Origin: Varroa destructor
Lineage: Eukaryota; Arthropoda; Arachnida; Mesostigmata; Varroidae
Reading direction: 5' to 3'
Assembly (NCBI RefSeq): GCF_002443255.2
Contig: NW_019211454.1
Span: forward strand, 3,939,858-4,003,857
DNA: 64,000 nucleotides
Shown: one piece after another, positions 52,559-63,320 of the stretch
Layout: every line of letters starts with the position of its first letter
How positions within the stretch are numbered: the first letter of the stretch is position 1
The notes under the pieces: model-generated
What the model was told of the DNA's origin: nothing
Database searches by the model: none
Seen by the model: the letters and a program-made list of their open reading frames with translations, nothing else
Program-made: the position numbers and the translations under genes

Positions 52559-54606
52559 ATGATGGAGGAGAATAAACAGTTAATGAATGACTGGATGACA
52601 AGAATCGGTAGTTTACGGTTGCCACAGACATCTGCGTACATACATATAGAGACGAACACAGCAATTACGTACGCCCACAAATCCATGGAGCGGGCAAAGG
52701 TAAGCGTGTAAAAGAAACAACGGTCAAATCAAGCGGATAGTTATATCAACCTACACTTACCGTATCTTTTTACGCCAGCCGCACTAGGTCTTCAGGATAG
52801 ACAGGGAGGTGGTGATAGATTTAACCACCTTTGCTGCAGAGCACATGTTCCGTGTTTAAGTATCCGCAAACACAGAGTCCGAAATTTACCAGAAGAGAAC
52901 GCGGCTACCGTAGACAGATTAACGCGAGCTAACAGACAGGCATACGAATATCTCACGATATTTCGTGTAGGAAATCAGGTAGTCGGAGCGAAGAGCGCAC
53001 ATCTACATGGTTTTTCAACGATGATGGTTATAATAATGAGATGGTACATATTCAGCAAACCAACTCATCGAGTCGGAGGAAATACATGAAAAAAAATGCG
53101 CCCCTACTTGTGATTATGGCAACCAATGCCTATTAGATATAATATAGAGAGAGAGAAAGTGTAGGCCATTATTTCCGTCTGCCAAATGTACATCCTTCAG
53201 GAGTTGTGGAGTTGAAAAAACAACATAGAACTTGACATTCGGACTTTGAAATGATATTAAAATGCTAACATTGACAAATGACCACACATCGTTTGAACTT
53301 TCGATCTACCAAGAACTTAGCTACAAAGGACCCCGCAGTTACACTAGAATTCCAAATAGAGACAGCGTATTTGTTGCTTCGTTATATTCAAAATTTTGTT
53401 CTATGACTGCTACTTTTTCATTTGGTAATCGCCATCTTTAAATTATTAATTACATGATATCAGAGAGCTGAGAATGCGGATGACGGCTGTTAGGTTTATA
53501 TATTATACACAAATGAAGGTCGTTAAATAAGACACGTATAGCCTAATTAATTTAGAACGTAACAATACGGTAATCAGATAAGCAGGAAAAGCTCAGTTCA
53601 TATTTAGTTAGATGTTTAATTGATACTCTAAGTGATACACTCATAAATGTATCCTTCGCTAAATCAGTCAATAGCAGTTCCTGCCAGAGTACAACAGAAC
53701 AAATGAGCGAGATTTGAACTGAAAGACATATCGATATTAATAAGATAGAGCACATTAATACGTTTATGTAACCAATGGTACGATAGATGAGGTTCAAAAG
53801 ACAGCGAACTGACGGAAATTACAGATATATGTGAGAAGAACTGAAGGATTATTTTGAAGGTGTATTGATGAGAAAGAATCACAGACCAGTGTAGGGGTAA
53901 TCTTTCCATGGTTAAATTTCGGGTGGGCTCGAATCTTTTCTAGAAAACCTATTCAGTTTGTGTCTGAAATGAGATCAGTGTGTCTGATCCAGGCGCTACG
54001 GAATACGATTCGATTATTTTAGGCAATAACGAAAAGGTAGCTATTATGTTCGCAACGGATCTTCGCTAGTCTATTCGCATGAAAGAGCTTCCCTTGATAT
54101 TTGCTGTAAAATTACTTATTAATATTTACTAGTGCAAACGTACGGATCGAGTTTATATTTGTCTTTTTGTCGTAAACGTTAATGGCTGTAGCTAAGCATT
54201 GACCTGGATGAGCATTGTAATAACTACTGGCTACTAGTTAATTGCTAAATTAAAATAAGGGGCAAACTATCTTAAATAGTGCTAAGACCTATTAATGGGG
54301 TGGGTTTATTGCAGCCGTAATAGGTGTTTTAGTCGATGTTTACTGATTTCTAGCTTACAAATTTCTAGTAAGTTGACTTTAGATGAGTAGGTGATTTCCG
54401 TATGCCATGATCGAATGATTTGCTCCTACTGCCTGCTTGATGATGTGTATTATTTATGGGTAGGCATACTAGTGTATGGTTTGGATGAATAATTGATTTC
54501 TGTATAAATGATAGTTAAGGCTGCGTGACTAATCAGAGCGAACCTGGTTTTAAGCAAGTTATTGAATGGGTAGTTAACACTTAACTATCCATTATCTAGT
54601 AACTAA

Positions 54607-54798
54607 TTGTATGTTAATTCATTAAAATTGTTATTGGATCAAATTGAATATGCTACCTTAAACTTACATCAGCTGGAGAACCAATTTTGTGCTGCTCTAA
54701 TTTTACGTTCTTTCCTTCCTACACTACACTATGATCTTTTAATTGCTGTTATATCTATAAAAGCGACCAAGGCTGTAGTAAATAAAATAAGTAATAGG
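54607..54798 (+). pseudogene. Possible copia-type gag relic
   Basis: A 64-codon frame contains LKLLLDQIEYATLNLHQLEN and then LILRSFLPTLHYDLLIAVIS. The order of an L..L+DQ helix, then LL.SLP.SY..L..A+ is that of the central gag domain (UBN2 family) of copia retrotransposons, where the second part reads roughly LLRSLPPSYDHLVTAI. No zinc knuckle, protease, integrase or LTR is visible beside it. The resemblance is weak and the frame is short, so chance is a real alternative. Confidence 0.25.
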
Positions 54799-56163
54799 TA
54801 GGCATGCGGCTGTCGTGGTTCTCGCATTCGGATTCATTGTAGCAGACGTGTTGATACCTTGAATTTCGTTACGTTTGGTTGGAGGTCCTCTGTTGATTAT
54901 ACCCTCTAGAATTGACTGTTGCAAGTATCGTTTTAAGCAGAACAATTCGAAGTGTCGATACGAGAAAAATTTGGATAGAATAATACTAATGCAAATTCAG
55001 AAGTCAACAAAATGGGTATAGCAGTACGGCCATTTTTCGATGTTTTGATGTTTTGATTGTCATCCGCTACTTCACACAGTCGAACTACAAGTGATTGGGT
55101 CTGACCTCGTTTTTGGTCAAAACTGACGTGAGCTGTAGATGCTTCGGCAGACGGATGTAATGGCGTGCATGGATGGTGAAGAATTATGTTTATCAGGAGG
55201 GCGGTATTCGAAGCAAGCGTGAAGACACAGTTAGTAGGGAGGCACGGAAAAGCAGTTCAGATTTTCTGCTAGAGGAGTGTTAATCTGTTTAGCGTTCGTC
55301 GACTTTCGCTGGGTTCAGTCGAAGCTAAGCATAGGGAAGAAAATTGACGGGATTCATCGAAGTCTTACACCACGCGCAAACCAATGCCTAACAGAAACGA
55401 AAGGGAAAAGAAAATTTCGTGTTTAGAATTTCGGACTAGCAGCAGCGAGGAGTTGGTAGAAACAGGCCTTAAGGCCTGAGGGGAGCGAAAACATATGGGG
55501 TGCTTGTAAATATTAATATAAAGAGCGACAACAAATATTGATAATGCTAATGAAGCGACGAAAAACACCGTGGACACTGAGAACATATAGAGTAAACGAG
55601 TGGGTCGAAGCACAGACAGGTTGAAGTAAGGAAGCAGAGGCAAAGAAGCAGGGATGGTAATGTAGCTTATAACATACAATTCTGGTGGTCTGTTTGACTT
55701 TGTTTCTGCAACGGTCCGATCCGACGTCAGAAAGAGGCAGCACTTGAACCTTTCGCCGATAAAAGCCGAATACGTCGGAGCACAGTGACCACATAACGAC
55801 GACGCCATCAGTAATGATGATGGTAACATAAACGGTATATGGACCTCGATGTGGATTACGGGTGTGATCTTTTAGAGGTTCTCCGAGCACACACCAAGTA
55901 AGACTTAAGATGTGGGTCGGTCTTTAATAAGCGTGAGAGATACCAAGGACATTTCCGGGCTTCTAGATAGAATGCGTGTATAATAGAGTTGAGTCGAAGT
56001 GAAAAAAAAACGAGCAACATAATGGAACATACAGAGATGAGGAGGGGAGGGATGTGGTAAAAATAAATTTGGGCAGAGAATAGGATCAGGCCGTTTATTC
56101 ACGCGAGCTGGGCAGAATCGGCCTATCACCAGGAAAGCAAGATATGACGCAATGAATGATATC

Positions 56164-56300
56164 GGCCATGATAATAACAATAATGATAATAATAATCATA
56201 ATAACGACAACAATAATGATAATAATACTAAGGATAATAATAATAACAACAATAATAAAATGAAAAACTCGACGATAACAACAACACCAACAACAACAAA
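56164..56300. repeat. AAT/AAC triplet repeat
   Basis: About 130 bases consist mainly of AAT triplets with AAC near the right end (ACAACAACACCAACAACAAC). It is a simple repeat. Confidence 0.88.
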
Positions 56301-57266
56301 CACGAATACGTGGAAAAGCTGTACATGAAATGGAAGCGGAGAAAAATAACGAGAGAATGCGGACGTGAAAGAAATATACGCGAGCGTACAAGAAAAAAGA
56401 TGAACAATTGTGTGTGGATGCGAGGACGTGAGATGAGACAAAAATGAAAAAGTAAAGATGAAAATAAATAAACGAAACTGAAGGAGTCGTAAAGACTGCA
56501 AAGAATAAGACGAGAAATGAATCGTCGTTTAAGAGAGAGTTCTTTGTTCTCAGTTGTAGATAAAGCAGTGTAGAATAATTAGGCTTCTGAATTGTTGATG
56601 CATACGTTTGTTGAAATGCTAGATTTATATTTTGGGGATGTTAGGGCTATTGATAATTAAAGGCTAACATTTATGTGTGCTACATTTTGCTCTTTAAAAG
56701 GCTGAGAAGTGGCGCTGAAGCAATATTTATGTCTTAACCGAACAGCGTAATGGTGTTTATATAGCGACGTATATGCCGAAGTATAATCACGTTTGCCATG
56801 TAAGCGACGAACTTTCCCTAAAAGCTTTTACTAAAATGACGAATTAGATTGTCGTCGCGTTATTGATGAGGCACTTATCTTTCTTCTGTCGCTATGGCTA
56901 AGCTTCTTCAAATTAAACAAAGAAAAAAGCACGGATAAAAAGGTGGTAGACACAACTGCTTTACTGAGTAGCTTTTGCATAAGTTCTGTGGAGGACTAGC
57001 AAATAAGCATGTAAAATACTAATTATTCTAATAGCATGTCAATTTTCTTCATATGCTGGCAAATTGTCAATTTTAAACTAAATTATTTATAACTAGATAT
57101 TTTTGGTAAAACGCTAGCTTCATTCCACTCGGTAGATGTAATAATTGATCGACTTAGTTCATATCACCTCTTTGCATCAAGGCGCTTTGGCCGTTGCTTA
57201 AGATATATGTGTATTCTCTACACTATACACAGCCTATTCAATTCTACAATACATTTTCCGTCCAAA

Positions 57267-57539
57267 TTATCGTATGATAAAGTTTTTACTATTCTTTGTA
57301 TTGATATCACACACCGTTTTAGGATCAGATGCTCTTACATTTTGTGTGATTTTCCATACCCTAAATTCGACCCGTTCTCTCGCATATCGCACTTTTCGAT
57401 CCCATCTAGTTTTAAATTGAACCCTTTGATTGTTTTTATGCACGTCAACCATCTGTCTTAATTCTCTCATGGTATCAAAGCTATCTCGTAGTTCTTGCTT
57501 GCTAAAGAGAGGTTGGCCAAGCACACGCTTGCCTTCCAC
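57267..57539 (-). pseudogene. Possible Ty3-like integrase C-terminal relic
   Basis: The - strand frame includes DTMRELRQMVDVHKNNQRVQ, then FKTRWDRKVRYARERVEFRV and WKITQN. In Ty3/mdg4-type retrotransposons the segment after the integrase core has a similar order: an arginine/lysine-rich helix with repeated basic residues, then YDRKVR or YD+K.R, then (F/Y).VGD.V. Here the GD is missing and stops lie on both sides, so it would be a fragment of a dead element. There is no initiator ATG. No reverse transcriptase or LTR was recognised nearby. The match is by motif order only. Confidence 0.33.
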
Positions 57540-57687
57540 AGATTACTTCGCATAGTGAAATGTACAGTCGAGTATGGTGCGGCTTAGCAGAGCTATTTAT
57601 AATGCTAAAAGTAATCGACCGATTTCATTAATAAAGGTACCCTTCTTATTACTTTTTGTAAAAGCTTACGATAAGATGTTTGGATAA

Positions 57688-57888
57688 ATGGAGAATAATT
57701 TCAGCATTTCAAAAGCACATCAAAGTATTAAAATAAGAGGGTACATCGGGAGTGGATGGTATGAATTGGTGAAGAAAGCGGAGCAAAATTCCTTTCTATT
57801 CGAGGCTTATTATTCTAGATTTGTTGGAGTAGCAGAAGAGTTCGCATCGAAAACACCTAAGAAAATAGCCAAATATGCCAATCTAGCT
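57688..57888 (+). CDS. Candidate coding exon, unrecognised (ends at a splice donor)
   Basis: The frame starts with ATG directly after an in-frame TAA and runs 67 codons to GCT|GTAAGC, a good splice donor in phase 0. The peptide is mixed in composition and globular-looking (IRGYIGSGWYELVKKAEQNS, then FEAYYSRFVGVAEEFASKTP, then KKIAKYANLA), unlike the low-complexity frames around it. I do not recognise the family. It does not join cleanly to the neuroguidin gene: the neuroguidin start has its own ATG and its second exon begins in phase 1. Alternatives are the first exon of an unknown gene, a transposon fragment, or chance. Confidence 0.35.
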
Positions 57889-59727
57889 GTAAGCATTTCA
57901 ATCATATGTTTATTTCGAGGGCGGGTTAAATGTTTTCGTTCGTAAACTTTACACTATCCTATAATACTCGTTGCCGTAGATACATTGAACTACACGTTCT
58001 ATGTATATTGTATTTATGCTGTTTATACATGAATACGTAGCCTATGGTGTTATTTGCCGACGTTAAGTGTAAAAAGTGTGACTTTTATTAAGCCACACTT
58101 TATTTATAAAAATAGTATCTTACACAGACAACCAGTAACTTATAATCTGCTAAGGATTTAGATGGTAAGAAGATTCCTTGACTTTCCTGATAATACCTGA
58201 TGCGAGCACACTCACTGGATACGCTTTAAGTACATGGTGCCTTATTGGTTTCATACATTTAACACAATGTTCCCTTAATCCTGTTGTCTTACAGCGTTTT
58301 GAGTGAGGACGATGCTCCAAGGTAATACCGTTACCGAACAAGGAATAGACAGCTAGAAAATTCACTTTTAGAGATACGTACCAACGAGTTTCCTGATATG
58401 ACTCTAAATAGAGAACTTATTCATCAAAAGAAAAATTAATTTCATTATATTGCTTTGCGAAGTACAAAAAAAATCGATTCTTCTTTTTATAATAAAAATT
58501 AGTCAGAAGGTGTGATTGTCAGTGTCGTCGAAGGCATGCGCGATGTATTCCTCTTCCACCGTCACTCATTTACGTTAAATGTGTACATTCCTAAGCGAAG
58601 GTACTTTACCTTTAGAGTTATAATAAACGAAAGAAAATATAACTAATTCTGTGTATCCATTATCAATTTTCACACTCACATTTTTCTTCACTTGAAAAAC
58701 TGTATCCGACTTCCCTGGTTTTATTAGCAGATTGCGAAAAAATTTCAAAAATTCCATTAAGTTTGTAATTCGGATCCTTACAAAGTCTGATTGCAAAAAT
58801 CGAGTTTTCAAGTTATTCATTTTATAATGCATGTGAAATAGAAAAAGATATTAAAGTTTAGACGTGTATATTACAAGCTTATTAAGAAACAATTTTACCT
58901 AATCTACTTCTGTATCTCATAGATTCAACTTTTCATCTTTCTTCGAGTCCGAGGTTATCATGTGTGAAGTTTTGTTCCAGGAGACATGTGGATCATACAT
59001 GTTATGTCCGCGTTCTAAATAATATTCTAATAATTATTTCATTCATTTTGGCATTTGATAAAATTAATAAAACAGCAATCGGTAAATTATTTCGTCAAAA
59101 TTAAGTTATATAAGGATAATGTGAAGGAATTGCTTAGACATGGTGCTCCATATCTAGGTAAACATATTTTGCCAATATACACTTATTAATTGACAACGAC
59201 GGCATTTTCTATCGTTTGTTCGATATTATATACGATATCAGCTTAACACACGTACAAATCAAACTGACTGCACACATCATTCAAGTTTTTGCTATTTGGG
59301 CAATAGGTTTGCTTTGTTGCAATGTGCTTTGTGTTCATCTTGTAGTTCAATTGCTTTGCACGTTGGAACTATCCAGTTGTTGTCAACAGATGCACTCAAT
59401 ACTTTACAATTTATATCTTTTTTATAAAATATAAATTATCGGTATACGGATGTATAGGGTTGTGAGATAATATCTAGATGATCAGAAGCAGAAAATACCG
59501 ATCAGTTATTAAAAATGATGTTTATTTTTTCTTACTTAGCATGTATGAGTACGCACATGAAGACCACTTTATTCAGTTGAGAAAAACGCGGTTTCTGTAT
59601 GATTTGGACGAGCGCCACAGGGTTCAACGTTCCATTGAGTTCGATATCATGCCGCTGCGAATTCCGTTGATTTGCATATGTAACCAAATAGTAGGAACGG
59701 CCATCAAGTGGTCGTCGAGGTGTAAAT
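57889..59727. other. No gene seen; likely holds the neuroguidin promoter and 5' leader
   Basis: This is AT-rich DNA with short frames on both strands and no recognised protein. The right part, immediately before the neuroguidin ATG at 59728, is less AT-rich (about 59540-59727) and probably contains the 5' untranslated leader. A candidate acceptor TTTCTTACTTAG ends at about 59538. No clear TATA or initiator could be assigned. Confidence 0.45.
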
Positions 59728-59821
59728 ATGGCCGTCCGCGACAATGTGCACGTGCCAAGTGATGTCAATGGAAAAACAGAAGAGAATCAAAACGTTATCC
59801 AATTACAGAAAATATTCTCAG
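59728..59821 (+). CDS. Ngdn: Neuroguidin coding exon 1
   Basis: It has 31 codons plus one base, from ATG to TCA G|GTTAGA. The donor is less canonical than GTAAGT. The end reads VIQLQKIFS, which continues in exon 2 as E-LRDRT, a helix equivalent to the start of the vertebrate domain. Confidence 0.85.
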
Positions 59822-62800
59822 GTTAGATTATTTAGATTATTAGATTATTATATATATATATATATAGATAGGTGATTTAGGAAGCACGGAGAGTGGTTTG
59901 AGAGTGAATTAAATTGCTTGGTGTTATATGGCGGGTAAAAAAGGTCGGTACACACAAAACTGAGCAAATGGAAGGAAATGATGTATAGTCGAAATTCTCT
60001 TTGAGCCGTCTCGTAAAAATTTGTTTTACTGAAAGATTTCATGCTTTCTAGTAGTGACCGACCCAATATTACTTAACTATGTAAAGAAGGTGTTGTCATT
60101 AACTTTTAACGAATTAACGACGATCAGACAACGAAGCAATATATATATTTGCTTGTACTGTACTTGCTTTTTTACACGTACTTGTAAAAAAAGGAAGTAC
60201 AGTTGTTAATTCACCCGTGGAACTTCACAGAACAAGTAAAAAATCGATGAAAACTGCAATCTATTACGCAATCTTGCCAAAACTATAACCGATTAGGGTA
60301 TTTTTACTCCTTCGAAAATGTACGGGTGTTTTATGTTGAACGTTATATCAGATTTTTGTCTTAGCAATTCAAGTTCATAGGCATGATGGATGTCAAGATT
60401 TGTTGAGTTAAGCATGTTCTGCCCTAACTCTAAATCCCTTTGTGATTTTGTGTGAGATGTCAATAACATTCCTGTTTATGATCCACATTTTTTTTAGAGC
60501 TTCGGGACAGGACAGGAGCATTTTGCCAGATGCTGGAGTCACTCCAGTTGGATATTTCTGGTCGTGAAACGAAAGATGGCCTTTCATGGCTTGAACTAAA
60601 GAATCACATGCTGCTTAGCTACTTGATCGACATAAACGATGTCGTCCAGAGCAAACTCAAAGGTGGTTATACGCAATTCAGTATTATTAATGTTTCAGTG
60701 TTTTGAGTTTTATATCCGTTATGCGTTGTTCCAGGTAACTAGCCCCTTCCAACTCAAAAAGTTATATATGAATAGTTACGACAATAAGTTCCAACTCAAG
60801 GTAAATTGTGTCTACCTTTAGTTTCGAACATAGGTCATTTTGTATATTCTTAAGACAGACACGTTATCCCTGCATTTTCGCAGGAACAGATAAAATAAGC
60901 TAAATAGTATCGATTCTTCGTTCCAATGAACTCAGAAAGAATCAGTAGCTCTTTTAAAGTTATTTGTAATTAGGTTTTAGCACACCTTGCTATGAACAGA
61001 TATTAAGGTTTTCACTTGATGCCAAAACGCCATGGCCAAGTTTCTTGCCTTTCATATAAAAAACTGCAGTTGATAACTCGTTCCTAACACGGATAAGGAT
61101 CAATTTTTTAAACTGTAAACAAGATTTGAACAGTTTTTCTAAATGGTTAAACTTTTGTTTATTCTTAGCCTTTTTTCATGTGCGCTAATATCAAAATTAA
61201 CGACCAGGTTAAAAAAATGTTAATCTTGAAGCCGACAACTGCCGTCTGATCTGCTGATGGGCGGAGATCTTACGACACGAAGAACGCTACCTTAATCTTA
61301 CTTGTTCGAGAGTTGCAATAAATTAAAACGGTCTAATAATACCAGTCTTGGTAATCTTCAGATAGATATATATATATACATATATATATATATAAAGCTT
61401 TCACATCTCGTTGTTGAAGCAGCACGAACGTTTCTCACCTGAGATAAAGGAAGTAATAGTGACTTATGTGTGTGCCATATTCAATGATTTCTACTTCAAC
61501 CATTACAGGCAAATCGATTGCCGAAAGCCCCTCAATCCGTCGCTTAATAGAATACCGAACAGTACTTGAGCGAATGCGACCTATTGATCAAAAGTTGAAA
61601 TATCAACTACAGAAGATGCAAAAGATTGCAGCCACTGGAAAGGTAGATTTCTTGTATTATTAATGAGATATCAGTTGTTAAATCGACGAAAATTGATAAC
61701 AATCTATGAAATGGATTAGGAAAATCCTTACTAAACTAGATAAAAAATTTGACTTATGCTTGGGAGATCGCGGATTCTAATAAAATTACATGTCGCTTTT
61801 CAATTAGTTTCTATTTATTATGAGATTTGCCAGATACTTATTAAATGTAGTAGAAAGACATGCGATGGCATCGCGGCAAATTCCGTATCGTTTATTGATC
61901 TTAATAAAGAAAATCTGCCTTCCTATTTAAAATCGAAACAACGAGAGTAGACTCCTGGATACGGTTTCAATGAAGCCTAACCATATTTAATCCTTTTTAT
62001 TGGGATTAATTCAGATTTGCTATAAACAATAGATCAAATTTGTTCTAAAAAGGGGAATATCTAGATACTACGACGGAGAAAAAGGAAGAGAAATTTATTG
62101 GCCTCTTTGATTCAATTCCGCACGTGTGGTTACCTAGGTTGACAAGAACGATCCACTGAGATTCAGAGCCAATCCCGACGCGTTTGAATTCGACAACAAT
62201 ATCAACAGCGGTAACGATCAAGAGGCGGCAAAGGATGAAAAAAAGACAAATGATGCTACCAAAAATGGTACGTCAAGGTCTAAAAGCGGTTCTCCAGGAG
62301 CTGCTAGCGTTAACAGGGCAAAGCCCTCCACGGGAGTTTACGTCCCACCAAAGTTAACGCCGCTGCAGTATCTTGAAGATGAGACGCATGAGGCTCGTCG
62401 AGATAGACAAACTACGCAGGCCAAACGAAGGGCACTTAGTTCCAGTCTGATTGCAGAACTTCAGAGGGAATTCCACGAAGGTCCAATGGAGGTGCGCGAA
62501 GAATATAACCCCCACAAGGAGCGGCTGAATAAGCTCAAGCGGGAGCGCGAACGATATGAAGAAGATAACTTTGTTCGATTACAGGTAAAGTTGCTTTGAT
62601 ATGTTGATGGGGAGTTTGAAGCTCTATCATGGAGAGATCGGTATTATTAGATCTTTGTTTCTAAATTAGCCAATTGAATTATTCTGTACTTGTTACAAGC
62701 AGTCTCACATATGTTCAAAGAGCTGCAGTCATCATGTTACGCTAGTTGCAACGGTGTTCGCATATAACTAGTGTCTCTAAACTGAAAATTTCCATGTACT

Positions 62801-63079
62801 CAAATATGAAAGAAACAAATGTTGTATAACATTTTTTTGATTTGCTAATCGATCAATAATTGATTTGTACCTTTTGCTTCCCTGCAACAGGTGTCTAAAC
62901 AAGAGAGGCACGCTGATCGCTTGCAAGGTTTCGCTGCTTTGGATGATATCACGGAATTTGGAGGACAGGGCGATCCTGATTTTGTAGATCAAGGTCCATC
63001 AAAAAAGCGACGAAAAGCTAGTTCCAAGAAATATAAAAAAAAGTGGGGCCAAAAGGGTTTTAGAGGAAAAAAAAAATAA
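59728..63079 (+). CDS. Ngdn: Neuroguidin (Sas10/Utp3/C1D family), complete gene of five coding exons
   Basis: Neuroguidin homologues are nucleolar proteins linked to small-subunit rRNA processing and, in vertebrates, to CPEB/eIF4E-dependent translational repression. Coding exons are 59728-59821, 60498-60662, 61509-61642, 62138-62584 and 62891-63079. All junctions are GT-AG with phases 1, 1, 0 and 0, giving 342 aa against about 315 in human. The start MAVRDNVHVPSDV has A at -3 and G at +4. Conserved blocks in order are KDGLSWLELKNHMLLSYL (human EKGLSFLEVKDQLLLMYL), RTVLERMRPIDQKLKYQL (human RTVLEKLRPLDQKLKYQI), NDPLRFRANP, GVYVPPKLTPLQY, AKRRALSSSLIAELQREF, and a Lys/Arg-rich tail KKYKKKWGQKGFRGKKK typical of this family and of nucleolar proteins. 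The first two blocks form the Sas10/C1D-type helical domain. The fragment between YVPP and the tail is acidic and charged, probably coiled. The next gene is tail to tail on the other strand. Confidence 0.93.
59848..59865. repeat. (AT)n repeat in neuroguidin intron 1
   Basis: Nine TA dinucleotides begin about 25 bases after the exon 1 donor. Confidence 0.9.
60498..60662 (+). CDS. Ngdn: Neuroguidin coding exon 2
   Basis: The acceptor is a T-run followed by AG at 60496-60497; the donor is AAAG|GTGGTT. It encodes LRDRTGAFCQMLESLQLDIS and the conserved GLSWLELKNHMLLSYLIDIN helix pair. Entry and exit are both in phase 1, and the length of 165 is a multiple of three. Confidence 0.9.
61366..61394. 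repeat. (AT)n repeat in neuroguidin intron 2
   Basis: TATATATATA, CATA and TATATATATATA follow one another about 115 bases before the exon 3 acceptor. Confidence 0.9.
61509..61642 (+). CDS. Ngdn: Neuroguidin coding exon 3
   Basis: The acceptor is CATTACAG at 61501-61508 and the donor is GGAAAG|GTAGAT. It encodes the strongly conserved LIEYRTVLERMRPIDQKLKY segment, a signature of the family. It enters in phase 1 and leaves in phase 0. Confidence 0.93.
62138..62584 (+). CDS. Ngdn: Neuroguidin coding exon 4
   Basis: The acceptor is TTACCTAG and the donor is TTACAG|GTAAAG. It has 149 codons. It starts VDKNDPLRFRANPDAFEFD, contains a Ser/Gly/Lys-rich disordered stretch, then GVYVPPKLTPLQYLEDE and RRALSSSLIAELQREFHEGP. 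It ends in a charged ERLNKLKRERERYEEDNFV helix. It is in phase 0 at both ends. Confidence 0.93.
62891..63079 (+). CDS. Ngdn: Neuroguidin coding exon 5 with stop
   Basis: The acceptor is CCTGCAACAG. The exon begins VSKQERHADRLQGF, continues with ALDDITEFGG and ends in a highly basic tail before TAA at 63077-63079. In human the same place reads RLSVSKREK and ends in a basic tail. The stop overlaps an AATAAA. Confidence 0.92.
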   Translation: MSKQERHADRLQGFAALDDITEFGGQGDPDFVDQGPSKKRRKASSKKYKKKWGQKGFRGKKK

Positions 63080-63181
63080 AGAGAGAATGACATTAGAACA
63101 AGACATTCTATCATGTTGTTTGGACTTTTCAGTCAATACCAATATTTAAAAAATATTAACATTAAACAAGTTCCTTTATAA

Positions 63182-63187
63182 AATAAA
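63182..63187 (+). terminator. Ngdn: Candidate polyadenylation signal of neuroguidin
   Basis: AATAAA lies 103 bases after the stop codon. Another AATAAA overlaps the stop at 63075-63080 but is too close to be the likely main signal. The use of this site is inferred from position only. Confidence 0.5.
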
Positions 63188-63320
63188 ACAACGAACAAAC
63201 CACTGATTTTCTACGAAACAGTAATATATAAGGAATTACTTAGAAATTAATGTGTGCGATCCTTTTCTTTATCTTATTGGGTACATCGATGAAGGTGCAA
63301 TGTTTATAATAGTATAATCT

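Larger units (their letters stand above)
46753..57266. other. Noncoding, microsatellite-rich interval (likely kinase intron, at least in part)
   Basis: It starts with the splice donor of the kinase exon. It contains CAG/CA repeats (47100-47245), the large TAG/CTA array (48474-49280), a G-run (49958-49972), AAT and GAT repeats (50236-50320, 51360-51475, 52515-52558, 56164-56290) and AT runs. I looked for kinase motifs (glycine loop, HYDLKPGN, DFG) and for coiled-coil exons and saw none. Frames on the - strand rich in Ile, Val, Leu or His are products of the AAT/GAT repeats. Confidence 0.55.

Noticed and set aside
55365..55890. Overlapping - strand frames of 154 and 125 codons.
   Set aside because: Two frames overlap on the same strand and neither shows a domain or splice structure that I can support.
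59478..59762. A 94-codon + strand frame overlapping the neuroguidin start.
   Set aside because: It is in a different frame, has no recognised motif, and stops just after the neuroguidin ATG, which has good start context and joins in phase to the conserved exon 2. It is probably leader sequence.
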